Source: JAHWKI01 sp035513575 (lineage in GTDB: Bacteria; Gemmatimonadota; Gemmatimonadetes; Longimicrobiales; RSA9). From it: a DNA stretch of 64,000 nucleotides. The stretch lies in assembly GCA_035513575.1 (NCBI GenBank), contig DATKBW010000049.1, forward strand, positions 62,001-126,000, given 5' to 3'. This document shows, piece by piece, positions 50,185 to 57,796 of this stretch. Position 1 is the stretch's first letter. Each line of letters begins with the position of its first letter. A program made the position numbers and the translations under genes. The notes below the pieces were generated by a model, which ran no database searches, was not told where the DNA came from, and saw only the letters and a list, made by a program, of their open reading frames with translations.

Positions 50185-51575
50185 TCGTCCTCGAGAAAGA
50201 AAGGTCGCCGCCGCGAGAAGTCCGCCGGAACGGAGCGCCGGACCTCTTCCATCACTTCCGGAGTCACGCGCGCGTACCCGCGCTCGCGCGCGAAGGACTC
50301 CACCCTCCGGACCACCACGCCACGGACGAAGGACGGGATGCGGTCCATGCGGGCCCGGGCCTCGGGCGCCCACTCCAGCTCCTGCGTGGCCGGGCGGCCG
50401 TACGTCCCGTCGCGCCCGCCCCGCACCAGCGGCACGCCACCCGGAGGCTCGTACGCGCACGACGCGTCCTCCGCCATGAGGTCGCCGGTCATCGCGTGCG
50501 CCCGTGCGCGGCAGCCGCCGCACAGCTGGCGGTATTCGCACCGCCCGCACTTCCCCCCGGGCTCGCCGTCCCGGAGCGTCCGGAAGACCGGCGAGCCCCA
50601 CCAGACCTCCTCGAACCGCTGCGTCCGGAGGTCGCCGGCCACCACCGGCGTGTAGGGGCAGGGCGTCAGCTTCCCCTCCGGCGTGATCCGGCAATAGTGG
50701 AGGCCACACGGGCAGCGGGTCTCGTAGTTCAGCAGCGGCGAGCCGGGCGCGCGCTCCGCAACGTGCCGCATCAGCTGCGGCATGCACTTCGAGCGCACCA
50801 TCATCCGCCCCCGGTGCACGACCTCCAGGGCGACGAGCTCCGCCAGCACTTCCTCGTTCTCCGCCGGCGTCAACCCCGGCATCCCCTCGCCCCGCCCGGT
50901 GGCCACGAGGAAGTAGACGTTGAAGGCCACCGCCCGTCGCTCCGCCGCCCAGGCGGCGATCGCCGGGAGGTCGTGGCGGTTCCCGCGCGTCACGGTGGTC
51001 TGCACGATGAAGTCGAGCCGGGCGGCGCCGAGCCGGTCCACCGCCTCGAGCGTCTGTTCGAGGGCGCCATCGCCATGGCGGAACCGGTCGTGGTAGGACG
51101 GATCCAGCGAGTCGATGCTCACTGCGAAGCCCCGCACGCCGGCATCGGCCAGCGAGCGGATCCGGTCCTTCGTCAGCAGCGTCCCGTTGGTGCCCACGAC
51201 CACCGTCGCGCCACGCCCGGCGCCATGCTCCGCGATGGCCTCGAGGTCCGGGCGCAGCAGCGGCTCGCCTCCGCTCAGCACGAACATCGGCGCGGGGTTG
51301 ATGGCCAGGATCTCGTCGGCGATGCGCCGGCACTCGTCGGTCGTGAGATCCCGGGCGCTCCCGTGCCAGTCGCCGGCGGCGATGTAGCAGTGGGCGCACG
51401 CGAGGTTGCACCGCTGGGTCAAGTTCCAGGCGACGACGTGCGGGATCCGGCCCGCCGCGGCATCCCGCTGCGCCATCGCCCCGACCTCCGCCATCGGCAC
51501 GGGCGCGGCCGCCGTGTCCACGGTGACCGGGGCGGCGAGGACCGGAAGCTCCAGGAGCGGATCGAGGGGCGTCAC
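50181..51575 (-). CDS. Radical SAM/SPASM protein with C-terminal PCP_red domain
   Basis: 464 residues. The [4Fe-4S]-SAM cluster motif is CNLACAHC (Cys56, 60, 63); FVLSGGEPLLRPDL and VVGTNGTLL complete the core. The SPASM region has RCPCGLHYC, CPYTPVVAGDL and CGRCEYRQLCGGCRA. The last 60 residues match the PCP_red domain (LEWAPEARARMDRIPSFVRG). This architecture resembles the heme d1/alternative-heme enzymes NirJ and AhbC/D, so maturation of a heme or a peptide is likely. It overlaps the CydA-like start by 4 bp, arguing that it matures that complex. Confidence 0.82.
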   Translation of the reverse strand: MTPLDPLLELPVLAAPVTVDTAAAPVPMAEVGAMAQRDAAAGRIPHVVAWNLTQRCNLACAHCYIAAGDWHGSARDLTTDECRRIADEILAINPAPMFVLSGGEPLLRPDLEAIAEHGAGRGATVVVGTNGTLLTKDRIRSLADAGVRGFAVSIDSLDPSYHDRFRHGDGALEQTLEAVDRLGAARLDFIVQTTVTRGNRHDLPAIAAWAAERRAVAFNVYFLVATGRGEGMPGLTPAENEEVLAELVALEVVHRGRMMVRSKCMPQLMRHVAERAPGSPLLNYETRCPCGLHYCRITPEGKLTPCPYTPVVAGDLRTQRFEEVWWGSPVFRTLRDGEPGGKCGRCEYRQLCGGCRARAHAMTGDLMAEDASCAYEPPGGVPLVRGGRDGTYGRPATQELEWAPEARARMDRIPSFVRGVVVRRVESFARERGYARVTPEVMEEVRRSVPADFSRRRPFFLEDE

Positions 51576-51578
51576 GCG

Positions 51579-53834
51579 TCAGTCCTTCTCCGGGCTCGGC
51601 TCCGAGACGAAGCGCTGCACGGCCCGCCGCGCCTCCTCCGGTGAGGTCATCTTGAAGTCCACCGGGCACTTCTCCGCCTGGCTCTCGATGTCGCGGATCG
51701 GGCAGCGGGTGACGCCGGAGGCCTTCGCCTCCTCGATGAACTTCCGCATCTCGGGCGTCAGCCCGTCCACGCCCTCCGCGGCCGCCTTCAGCTGCTTCGT
51801 CTGGAGCTCCTTGAACATCACGAGCATCGTATCGAGGTCGAACTCGTCCGCCTCGATCATCGCCTGCTTGTTCTCGTCCATGATCCCGGTGGTGATCCGC
51901 CAGTGCCGGTGGGTGCGGGCGAACTTCTCCACCGTGTTCCGCGCCAGTGGCCGGGCGATCAGCGGGACCAGGCGCAGCCGCGCGAACGCCTCCTCCGTCC
52001 ATACGATCGGATCGCGCTCGTCCCGCGGGCGAGTGCCCACCCGGCCCGTGATGGGACACTTCGTCTCCACCTGCGGCGGCCCGGCCACGGCATCGGCATC
52101 CCGGCCCTCGACGACGGTCCGCTTCATCGCTTCCGCGGCCTTCACCTCCGCCTGCGCCAGCTCCTCTGCCGTGCCGATCCCCATGATCAGCTGCATGTGC
52201 GTCGGGAGGAGCTTCTGGATGGCCTCGTCGAGCCGCTCGTTCGTCACCACCGGGAGCTCTTCCTTCGACACCCCGCTGACCGGGCGCGGCGCGATGCCGG
52301 CTTCGGCTTCGACTTCGACTTCGGCTTCGACTTCGGCCTCGACTTCGACTTCGACTTCGACTCCGGAGCTCGCCGCCCGGCCTCCCTGCGCGGGCGCCGT
52401 CCCGTGCGCCGGCGCTGCGCCGTTCGCGGCCGACGATCCATTGCCGGTCGACGCCGCGCCGGCGCGGTAGGGCGACTGGCGATCGGCGGGCGTGAAGGCG
52501 GCGGCGTAGCGGCTGCCGGGTCCGTAGTACTCGAGCACGTACTCCTCGACGGCCTTCCGGGCGATCCCCAGAGCGAACGGAGGGACGCGCTGGATCCGGA
52601 CCTCGGCTTCGGGGGACCACTCCAGCCCTTTCTCGCCGTCCTCCTCGATCCACGGGATCTCGTCCGGGCGGACGTCGGTGGTCCCGATCAGGAGCGTGTC
52701 GCAGCGGGTCAGGCGGACCAGGTTCTCGGCCTGCGAGCCCATCTCCGTGCCCTCGATGCGGTGGGCGCCGTGGCGGGCCAGGATCAGCAGCGTGGGCTCG
52801 ACCTCCTCCGCCCACTGCATCACGACCTGGAAGGGCTTGCCGACCAGGACCTGCATCTCCACCTCGACATCGGAGAACTCGGAGGCCATCACCGCGGCGC
52901 GCTTCAGGTTCGCCCTGGCCAGCCGGGCCAGCCCCTTGTCGATGATGTTGTTGTGGAGCTCCTCCTGCTCCTCGAACTTGAACACCTTCGACGCCTGGAC
53001 CGACAGCACGTCCTTGATGTTGTGGAAGACGACGTGGTGGTACTCCACGTCGAACGACGAGCACACGTACAGCTTCGCCCCGTACGCGCGGGCCAGCTCC
53101 AGCGCCACGCGCATGGCCTTGTACGAGTAGGCGGAGCCATCGATACAGACCATGAAGCGCCCCTGCCGCAGGGGCGCACCCTCGCGCGCGATCAACACGT
53201 CCTTGCGCATCCCCCGCACCGCGCGCGAGACCACCCCGCCCAGCTGGGAGTATGGCTGCCGCCCCAGGCCGTGGGCGCCCATCACCACCAGGTCGTAGTC
53301 CCGTCCGGACGAGCCGGCCACCTTCTCGTCCTGCTCTTCCTCCTCCGCCACCAGCCGGCCGTTCGCACCGATGGCGACGTCGCTCCGCACCTTCTCGCCG
53401 CCATCGTACTTGTCCGCGATGTTCGGATCGAAACCGATCAGGCTCGGAAGCCGCCCCGCGCCCCCGTTCGCCTCCTTCACGATCTCCTCGTAGTTGATCC
53501 CCTCCAGGAGCTGGCGACGGAGCGCCACGCCGGACGACCGGCACCGCTCGTCCATCTGGTCCAGGAACGAGTCCGAGATCAGCTGCAGCCCCTTCTCGAT
53601 CAGCTTGTCGTGGATCTTCCGCTGACGACGGATCTCCGCCGGCTCCTGGAACTGCGCCGGGAGGCCCACCTCGAGCTGACGGAAGCGCACGTCGTGCAGC
53701 CGGGCGGCGTACACGTGCGTGCCCGTGACACGCCCGCCGGACACCGCGCACAGCTCGATGGCCCGGTCGATGGCCCGGTCGGATTCCCGGGAGTTGTCGA
53801 CGGGAACGAGGATCTCGGCGTAGCTCGTCGGCAT
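51579..53834 (-). CDS. Double UspA protein fused to two PCP_red domains
   Basis: 751 residues. Two universal-stress-protein domains: residues 1-210 (ILVPVDNSRESDRAI... LVVMGAHGLGRQ) and about 210-395 (MVCIDGSAYSYKAMRVAL, LLILARHGAHRIEG). Then PCP_red domain one (about 405-450, LEWSPEAEVRIQRVPPFALG), a low-complexity Glu/Val/Ala linker (about 490-515), and PCP_red domain two (about 605-660, IVWTEEAFARLRLVPLIARP). The tail has two Cys (VTRCPIRD, EKCPVDFK). ATG 53834 follows AAGGAG. First gene behind the promoter at 54109-54137. UspA domains bind ATP or stress signals; the PCP_red parts may bind Fe-S or tetrapyrrole partners. Confidence 0.8.
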   Translation of the reverse strand: MPTSYAEILVPVDNSRESDRAIDRAIELCAVSGGRVTGTHVYAARLHDVRFRQLEVGLPAQFQEPAEIRRQRKIHDKLIEKGLQLISDSFLDQMDERCRSSGVALRRQLLEGINYEEIVKEANGGAGRLPSLIGFDPNIADKYDGGEKVRSDVAIGANGRLVAEEEEQDEKVAGSSGRDYDLVVMGAHGLGRQPYSQLGGVVSRAVRGMRKDVLIAREGAPLRQGRFMVCIDGSAYSYKAMRVALELARAYGAKLYVCSSFDVEYHHVVFHNIKDVLSVQASKVFKFEEQEELHNNIIDKGLARLARANLKRAAVMASEFSDVEVEMQVLVGKPFQVVMQWAEEVEPTLLILARHGAHRIEGTEMGSQAENLVRLTRCDTLLIGTTDVRPDEIPWIEEDGEKGLEWSPEAEVRIQRVPPFALGIARKAVEEYVLEYYGPGSRYAAAFTPADRQSPYRAGAASTGNGSSAANGAAPAHGTAPAQGGRAASSGVEVEVEVEAEVEAEVEVEAEAGIAPRPVSGVSKEELPVVTNERLDEAIQKLLPTHMQLIMGIGTAEELAQAEVKAAEAMKRTVVEGRDADAVAGPPQVETKCPITGRVGTRPRDERDPIVWTEEAFARLRLVPLIARPLARNTVEKFARTHRHWRITTGIMDENKQAMIEADEFDLDTMLVMFKELQTKQLKAAAEGVDGLTPEMRKFIEEAKASGVTRCPIRDIESQAEKCPVDFKMTSPEEARRAVQRFVSEPSPEKD
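52301..52364 (-). repeat. Hexanucleotide-like repeat coding an EV/EA linker
   Basis: Repeated GACTTC/GGCTTC-type units (plus strand) encode alternating Val-Glu/Ala-Glu in the UspA-PCP_red protein. Such tracts vary in length by slippage, in multiples of six bases. Confidence 0.8.
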
Positions 53835-54049
53835 GACGCTCCTTGACCGTAGGACCGGACTCTGCCGCGCCGCACCGGGACGTACGCGCGGTCGCGTCCA
53901 TCCCGCCGCGGGAAGCGGGCGGGTCCGTCGAGCAGGTCGTGCTGCTACAGTGAAGCGTTGAGACCCGTCCGGCGCCGCCGGAACCGAGCCAGGCTTTCGT
54001 ATTGGCGACTTTATGGGCGCGGAACCAGGGCCGCGCCCGGGTGATGCTT

Positions 54050-54063
54050 GCGCAAAATTGCGC
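54050..54063. promoter_or_regulatory. GCGCAA-AA-TTGCGC inverted repeat in operon leader
   Basis: A perfect 6+2+6 inverted repeat, about 40-53 nt downstream of the predicted start of the leftward transcript (54102). Placed for an operator or roadblock site; the regulator is unknown. AT-rich core in an otherwise GC-rich leader. Confidence 0.5.
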
Positions 54064-54096
54064 TACAGTTTGCGGATTCTGAGCGGGGCAGAGTGT

Positions 54097-54137
54097 ACCC
54101 CGGTGGCGAGTATATCCGGGGTCGCAAGCGAAGTCAA
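54097..54137 (-). promoter_or_regulatory. Near-consensus promoter with overlapping operator
   Basis: On the minus strand TTGACT (54137-54132) and TATACT (54114-54109) are separated by exactly 17 bp, the best promoter in the window. An inverted repeat ACCCCGG-N12-CCGGGGT (54097-54122) brackets the -10 box, as a repressor or activator site would. It lies in the 344-bp gap before the UspA-PCP_red gene and should drive the radical SAM, CydA-like, cytochrome c and oxidase genes. Confidence 0.65.
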
Positions 54138-54178
54138 CCGGCCACGCCGCGACACCGGAGAACGCCGGATCGCGACGT

Positions 54179-54550
54179 CTACAGATCCCACCCCGCGCGT
54201 GCGAGGAAGGCGAGATTGATCACCACCACGACGAGCGCGGTCAGGTAGAACGATGGATCGATCTGACCGTCGGAGCCGCGAAAGAAAGCCCCGCTGATGA
54301 GGGTCGGCAGGCGGAGCGCGTGAAGGCCCCAGATCACCCGGGCGAACCACCGGTTCTTCCAGCGCAGGAGCGCCCCGAAGATCGCCACGGCGACCGCGGC
54401 ACCGGCGACCAGCCAGACCCATGGAGGCCCCATTCCGCCGGTCGGCAGGAGGCCCTCCCGCATCATGCTGTACGCCGCCGCCTCGTACAGGATGCCGACG
54501 TGCAGGTACACCCAGGCCGCCTGGCGGAACTTGGTGTCACGATCGGTCAC
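54179..54550 (-). CDS. Small membrane protein of the ferredoxin-Mrp unit
   Basis: 123 residues with about four membrane helices (AAWVYLHVGILYEAAAYSM, VWLVAGAAVAVAIFGALL, VIWGLHALRLPTLISGAFF, YLTALVVVVINLAFLARAG). Begins at GTG 54550, overlapping the previous stop by 4 bp (GTGA). No family recognised. Co-translation with the zinc/PCP_red protein, Mrp ATPase and ferredoxin suggests it is the membrane docking part of a maturation or electron-delivery unit. Confidence 0.62.
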   Translation of the reverse strand: MTDRDTKFRQAAWVYLHVGILYEAAAYSMMREGLLPTGGMGPPWVWLVAGAAVAVAIFGALLRWKNRWFARVIWGLHALRLPTLISGAFFRGSDGQIDPSFYLTALVVVVINLAFLARAGWDL

Positions 54551-55002
54551 ATGCCCTCCAGCCCCAGGTCCGTGCGCGCGCGGTCCATGGTCTCGGGGGT
54601 GACCCGGTCGATGCCACGCTCCCTGGCGTAATCCGTATAGATTCTCTTGACCATGCCGCGAACGAACGCGGGTACGTGACCGAGCCGCTGGAGCGCCTCC
54701 TCGCTCCAGGTCACGGGGCCGGCCGGGGGAGGGCCGGCGGGAGTGGCCTCGTCCAGGAAGGCGTCCGGGCGCCCGCCGGCGAGGGAGGAGCGGACCAACT
54801 CGAGGGGCTGCTCGGGGACTTCCCGGCCGCCCACCTTGATGCCGAGGCTGCTCACGAGCTGGGTCTCCATGGGGTTGGTGAGCATGGCGATCTCGCGGCC
54901 GCACGCGGGGCAGCCGAAGACGGCGGCGAGGGTGCCATCGCCCGGGAGGCGGCGCTCGGCGAACTCCATGGCCCGGTCGCAGGCCAGACAGAGAAATTTC
55001 AC
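54547..55002 (-). CDS. Zinc-ribbon plus PCP_red domain protein
   Basis: 151 residues: CLAC (5-8) and CPAC (about 30-33) form a zinc ribbon (FLCLACDRAMEFAE, FGCPACGREIAML), and the C-terminal 55 residues are a PCP_red domain (VTWSEEALQRLGHVPAFVRG, YARERGIDRVTPETM). GTG start at 55002 with GGAGG upstream and a 4-bp overlap with the Mrp stop. This is the fourth PCP_red copy within 5 kb. Role unknown; probably binds the same partner as the other copies. Confidence 0.75.
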   Translation of the reverse strand: MKFLCLACDRAMEFAERRLPGDGTLAAVFGCPACGREIAMLTNPMETQLVSSLGIKVGGREVPEQPLELVRSSLAGGRPDAFLDEATPAGPPPAGPVTWSEEALQRLGHVPAFVRGMVKRIYTDYARERGIDRVTPETMDRARTDLGLEGM

Positions 55003-55898
55003 GGGACCTCCGTGTTCAGCGTGCGGATGATGCGGTCGGCGAGGCCGAGGAGGGCCGCGGCGGCGGGGCTGTCCGGGTCGTGGCGCACGGGAGGGCGTCC
55101 GGCGTCGGTGGCGGTGGCGAATCCGGAATGGAACGGGATCCGTGCCCACGTCTCGAGCCCGGACTCCCGGACCAGGCGGTCATCGGCGGCGTCCGCGAAG
55201 AGAGGATCCACGTGGCCGCAGGCGGGGCAGGCGTGGCCCGCCATGTTGACGACGAGCCCGGCACGGGTGATCGCGGCGTCGCGGAGCAGGCGGGCCGACC
55301 GGGCGACGACGGCGCGGGCGGCCTCTGATGGTGTGGTGACGAGGAGGACCCCCGCGGGGTCCGGCACCAGCTGGAGGGCGCGGCTCAGCTTGTCGGTACC
55401 CGGCGGCAGGTCGATGAGCAGGACGTCCAGCGACCCCCAGGCGACGTCGGACAGGAATTCCCGTACCGCTCCGGCCTCGAGGCTGCCCTGCCAGACGAAC
55501 CCGGCGGCGGCATCGGGCTCTCGCCAGCGCACGGGGGCATCGGGGGAGCCGAGGAGCAGGTCCATGCCGATGACCCGTGTGCCGGCCACGCCGGCTGCGG
55601 GGGTCACGCCGTCGGGGTCGCTGCGCAGCGGGCCGCGCTCCGCGCCGAGCATCCGTGCGAGGGAGGGGCCATTGACGTCGGCGTCGAGGCCGCCGACGGC
55701 GAAGGACCGGTCCGCGAGAGCGGCGGCGAGGTTGGCGGTGACCGCGCTCTTTCCCACGCCGCCCTTCCCGCTGCCCACGAGCCAGACCGCCCGTACATCC
55801 GCGAGGCGCCGGGTCAGGCGCTCCTGCTGGGCGGCGACCTGAGCCGGGATGTCCCGGGCGGTGTCCTCCACCTCGTGGTAGGTCCGAAAGCGCCTCAT
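54999..55898 (-). CDS. Mrp/NBP35-type P-loop ATPase
   Basis: 299 residues. Deviant Walker A GSGKGGVGKS (42-51), LDADVNGPSLARML (switch I), and DVLLIDLPPGTDKL (Walker B). CPACGHVDPLF has the CxxC that bridges a labile Fe-S cluster in this family, so it is likely an Fe-S scaffold or carrier. It sits 7 bp after the ferredoxin gene and overlaps the zinc/PCP_red gene. Logical client: the Fe-S radical SAM enzyme in the same direction. Confidence 0.9.
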   Translation of the reverse strand: MRRFRTYHEVEDTARDIPAQVAAQQERLTRRLADVRAVWLVGSGKGGVGKSAVTANLAAALADRSFAVGGLDADVNGPSLARMLGAERGPLRSDPDGVTPAAGVAGTRVIGMDLLLGSPDAPVRWREPDAAAGFVWQGSLEAGAVREFLSDVAWGSLDVLLIDLPPGTDKLSRALQLVPDPAGVLLVTTPSEAARAVVARSARLLRDAAITRAGLVVNMAGHACPACGHVDPLFADAADDRLVRESGLETWARIPFHSGFATATDAGRPPVRHDPDSPAAAALLGLADRIIRTLNTEVP

Positions 55899-55905
55899 GG
55901 GCGGC

Positions 55906-56151
55906 TCATCCCACGACCACCTGGCCGTCGGCGCGGAGCACCGTGAGGGCGTCCACCGGGCAGACTTCGCAGGAGCGGATCACGAGCGCGGGATCGATGA
56001 CGGGGCAGGGCTCCCGGAAGCTGACCACGCCGTCGGCATCGAACTCCCAGAGGTCCGGGGCCTCCTCGATGCAGTCCCCGAAGCCGACGCAGAGCAGCCG
56101 GTCCACGCGCACCACCAGGTCTCCGATGCGCCGTTCGATCATGTCCGTCAC
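55906..56151 (-). CDS. Small ferredoxin, probably 3Fe-4S type
   Basis: 81 residues. CVGFGDC (Cys21, 27) followed by EEAPDLWEFDADG and CEVCPVDAL (Cys61, 64 then Pro) is the pattern of P450-type 3Fe-4S ferredoxins (CX5C...CP). Cys49 and Cys61 are extra. First gene of a leftward run with Mrp; no P450 is present, so it more likely feeds the radical SAM enzyme. ATG 56151 lacks a strong ribosome site. Confidence 0.82.
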   Translation of the reverse strand: MTDMIERRIGDLVVRVDRLLCVGFGDCIEEAPDLWEFDADGVVSFREPCPVIDPALVIRSCEVCPVDALTVLRADGQVVVG

Positions 56152-56317
56152 TGGCGCGTTCCGCTGCTGCGATGGGGTGGCATCGTCGACATCGATCGGC
56201 TGGAGGAGGTGGTCGGCCCAATATCGGGGCGGAGTCGTGGCTGTGCCAGCATGATCCGAAGGCTCCGACCCCGCACGGGACGGGCGCGCGCGACGGCCCG
56301 CGGCCGTTCCCGGCGGC

Positions 56318-56779
56318 TCAGCGGGCCGGAGGTGGAAACCCGCCCAGCAGCGGAACGGGGTCCTCGGCCCGACCCCGGCGCAGGATCTCGAAATGGAGGT
56401 GCGGTCCCGTGGTCCGGCCGCTGGAGCCGGACCGGGCGATCACCGTCCGTGTCGCGATCTCCTGCCCGCTTTCGACGTGGATCTCCGAGAGGTGCGCGTA
56501 GAGGGTCCGGACCCCGTGCCCGTGATCGAGGACGACCGCGTGGCCGTAGCCGTTCATGGTCCCGGCGAAAACGACCGTGCCCGGTGCCATGGCATGCACC
56601 TCGGTACCGGGGGGAAGCGAGATGTCGACGCCGCGGTGGATCGTGAGCCCGAGCCCGTCCCGCCGGAGCCCGAACGGCGAGGTCATGGTGCCGCCGCCCA
56701 CGGGCCACCGGGGCACCGAGCATCCGGTCACCACGAGCAGGACCACGAGGGTCGCGGGTGCAGCGAGGCAGCGTCTCAT
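56318..56779 (-). CDS. M23 (LytM) peptidase lipoprotein
   Basis: 153 residues. Lipobox LVVTGC near residue 20, then a compact M23 domain: HRGVDI (zinc His/Asp), AHLSEIHV and HLHFEILRRG with the remaining His ligands. It cuts peptidoglycan cross-links or activates amidases in the periplasm. Without the usual long N-terminal coiled coil, it is a minimal LytM. ATG 56779 was taken; GTG 56797 is in frame. It is last in the caa3 oxidase gene run, 51 bp after coxIV. Confidence 0.85.
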   Translation of the reverse strand: MRRCLAAPATLVVLLVVTGCSVPRWPVGGGTMTSPFGLRRDGLGLTIHRGVDISLPPGTEVHAMAPGTVVFAGTMNGYGHAVVLDHGHGVRTLYAHLSEIHVESGQEIATRTVIARSGSSGRTTGPHLHFEILRRGRAEDPVPLLGGFPPPAR

Positions 56780-56830
56780 GATGCGCAAGGCGTCCACCCT
56801 CTCGACTGGATCCCGGTTGTCGCGCGTGGT

Positions 56831-57175
56831 CTACCCGAAGTACGTCGGCAGCACGCGGAACAGGACGATCAACCCGATCACCAGGAACATCGCAAGAGCC
56901 AGCGGAGCCAGGAAGACCCACGTGAAGATCCTGCTGTCCATCTTCAGGTGCATGTAGAACATGACGACGAGGGCGAACTTGCCGGACGTCAGGGTCAGCA
57001 GGATCGGTACGATGGCGGGCCGGAGCGCCGGGATGTAGAAGACCGCGACCTCGAGCGCGGTCAGTACCGTCAGCACCGCCGCGACGACCACGTAGGTCAT
57101 GGGGCCGGGATGGTCGTGCTCCCCGTGCCCGGCCCGCTCGGACCGGTCGTCCGGTTGCATTGCAGCGTCCGCCAT
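56831..57175 (-). CDS. Cytochrome c oxidase subunit IV (second copy)
   Basis: 114 residues: His/Asp-rich N-terminus (HGEHDHPGP) then three helices (YVVVAAVLTVLTALEVAVFY, GKFALVVMFYMHLKMDS with the family loop, VFLAPLALAMFLVIGLIVLF). Same role as the subunit at 40.8 kb but only distantly similar. Confidence 0.9.
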   Translation of the reverse strand: MADAAMQPDDRSERAGHGEHDHPGPMTYVVVAAVLTVLTALEVAVFYIPALRPAIVPILLTLTSGKFALVVMFYMHLKMDSRIFTWVFLAPLALAMFLVIGLIVLFRVLPTYFG

Positions 57176-57196
57176 GGTTCTCGCTCCCGCCGACTC

Positions 57197-57790
57197 CTAA
57201 TCCTGGAGCAGGTAGATGAGGGTGAAGATCGCGATCCAGATGATGTCGACGAAATGCCAGTACAGCCCGGCGATCTCGACCTTGAGCGAATCCGCGGGAC
57301 CGATCCGGCCGGCCAGGGTCTGGAGCCAGAGGATCAGGAGCCAGATCACCCCCACCGTGACGTGGGCGCCGTGGAAGCCCGTGAGGATGAAGAAGGAGGA
57401 CCCGAACAGGTTCGTCGAGAGCGTCAGCCCCACGTGGTAGAAATGCGTGAACTCGTACGCCTGGAACCCGAGGAAGGTCATGCCGAGCCCGGCCGTGACC
57501 ATGAGCCAGGTCAGCGCCCCCTTCCGGCTGCCTCGCTGGACCGCGGCCAGCGCCAGCACCATGGCCAGGCTCGACATGAGCAGGACGAAGGTGCTGATCG
57601 TGGTCAGCGGGATGTCCAGGACGTCGTGAGGGTAGGGGCCCTGCACGCTCCGGCCCGCGTAGATCATGTACGTGGCGATGAAGGAGCCGAAGAACAGGGT
57701 CTCGGACCCCATGAAGGTCCAGAAGCCCAGCTTCCAGGTGTCCAGCCCCGTGGCCGTGGGCGGGTGAGCGGCGTGCGCGTGTGCGTTCAT
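57197..57790 (-). CDS. ctaE: Cytochrome c oxidase subunit III (second copy)
   Basis: 197 residues, five-helix short form: LGFWTFMGSETLFFGSFIATY (excerpted), AYEFTHFYHVGL, GFHGAHVTVGVIW and YWHFVDIIWIAIFTLIYLL. Starts 7 bp upstream of the subunit I stop region and is translated with it. Stabilises subunit I. Confidence 0.94.
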   Translation of the reverse strand: MNAHAHAAHPPTATGLDTWKLGFWTFMGSETLFFGSFIATYMIYAGRSVQGPYPHDVLDIPLTTISTFVLLMSSLAMVLALAAVQRGSRKGALTWLMVTAGLGMTFLGFQAYEFTHFYHVGLTLSTNLFGSSFFILTGFHGAHVTVGVIWLLILWLQTLAGRIGPADSLKVEIAGLYWHFVDIIWIAIFTLIYLLQD

Positions 57791-57796
57791 CGGCAG

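Larger units (their letters stand above)
53835..54178 (-). other. Leader and promoter gap of the CydA-like operon
   Basis: The 344 bp between the small membrane protein stop and the UspA-PCP_red start. Besides the promoter and two inverted repeats listed separately, the predicted 5' untranslated leader is about 268 nt long and GC-rich; no riboswitch motif or ORF with a ribosome site was recognised. Confidence 0.5.

Noticed and set aside
50181..55002. PCP_red domains as evidence for chlorophyll synthesis
   Set aside because: The domain is detached from BchB/ChlB and sits in radical SAM, UspA and zinc proteins; no bch genes nearby.
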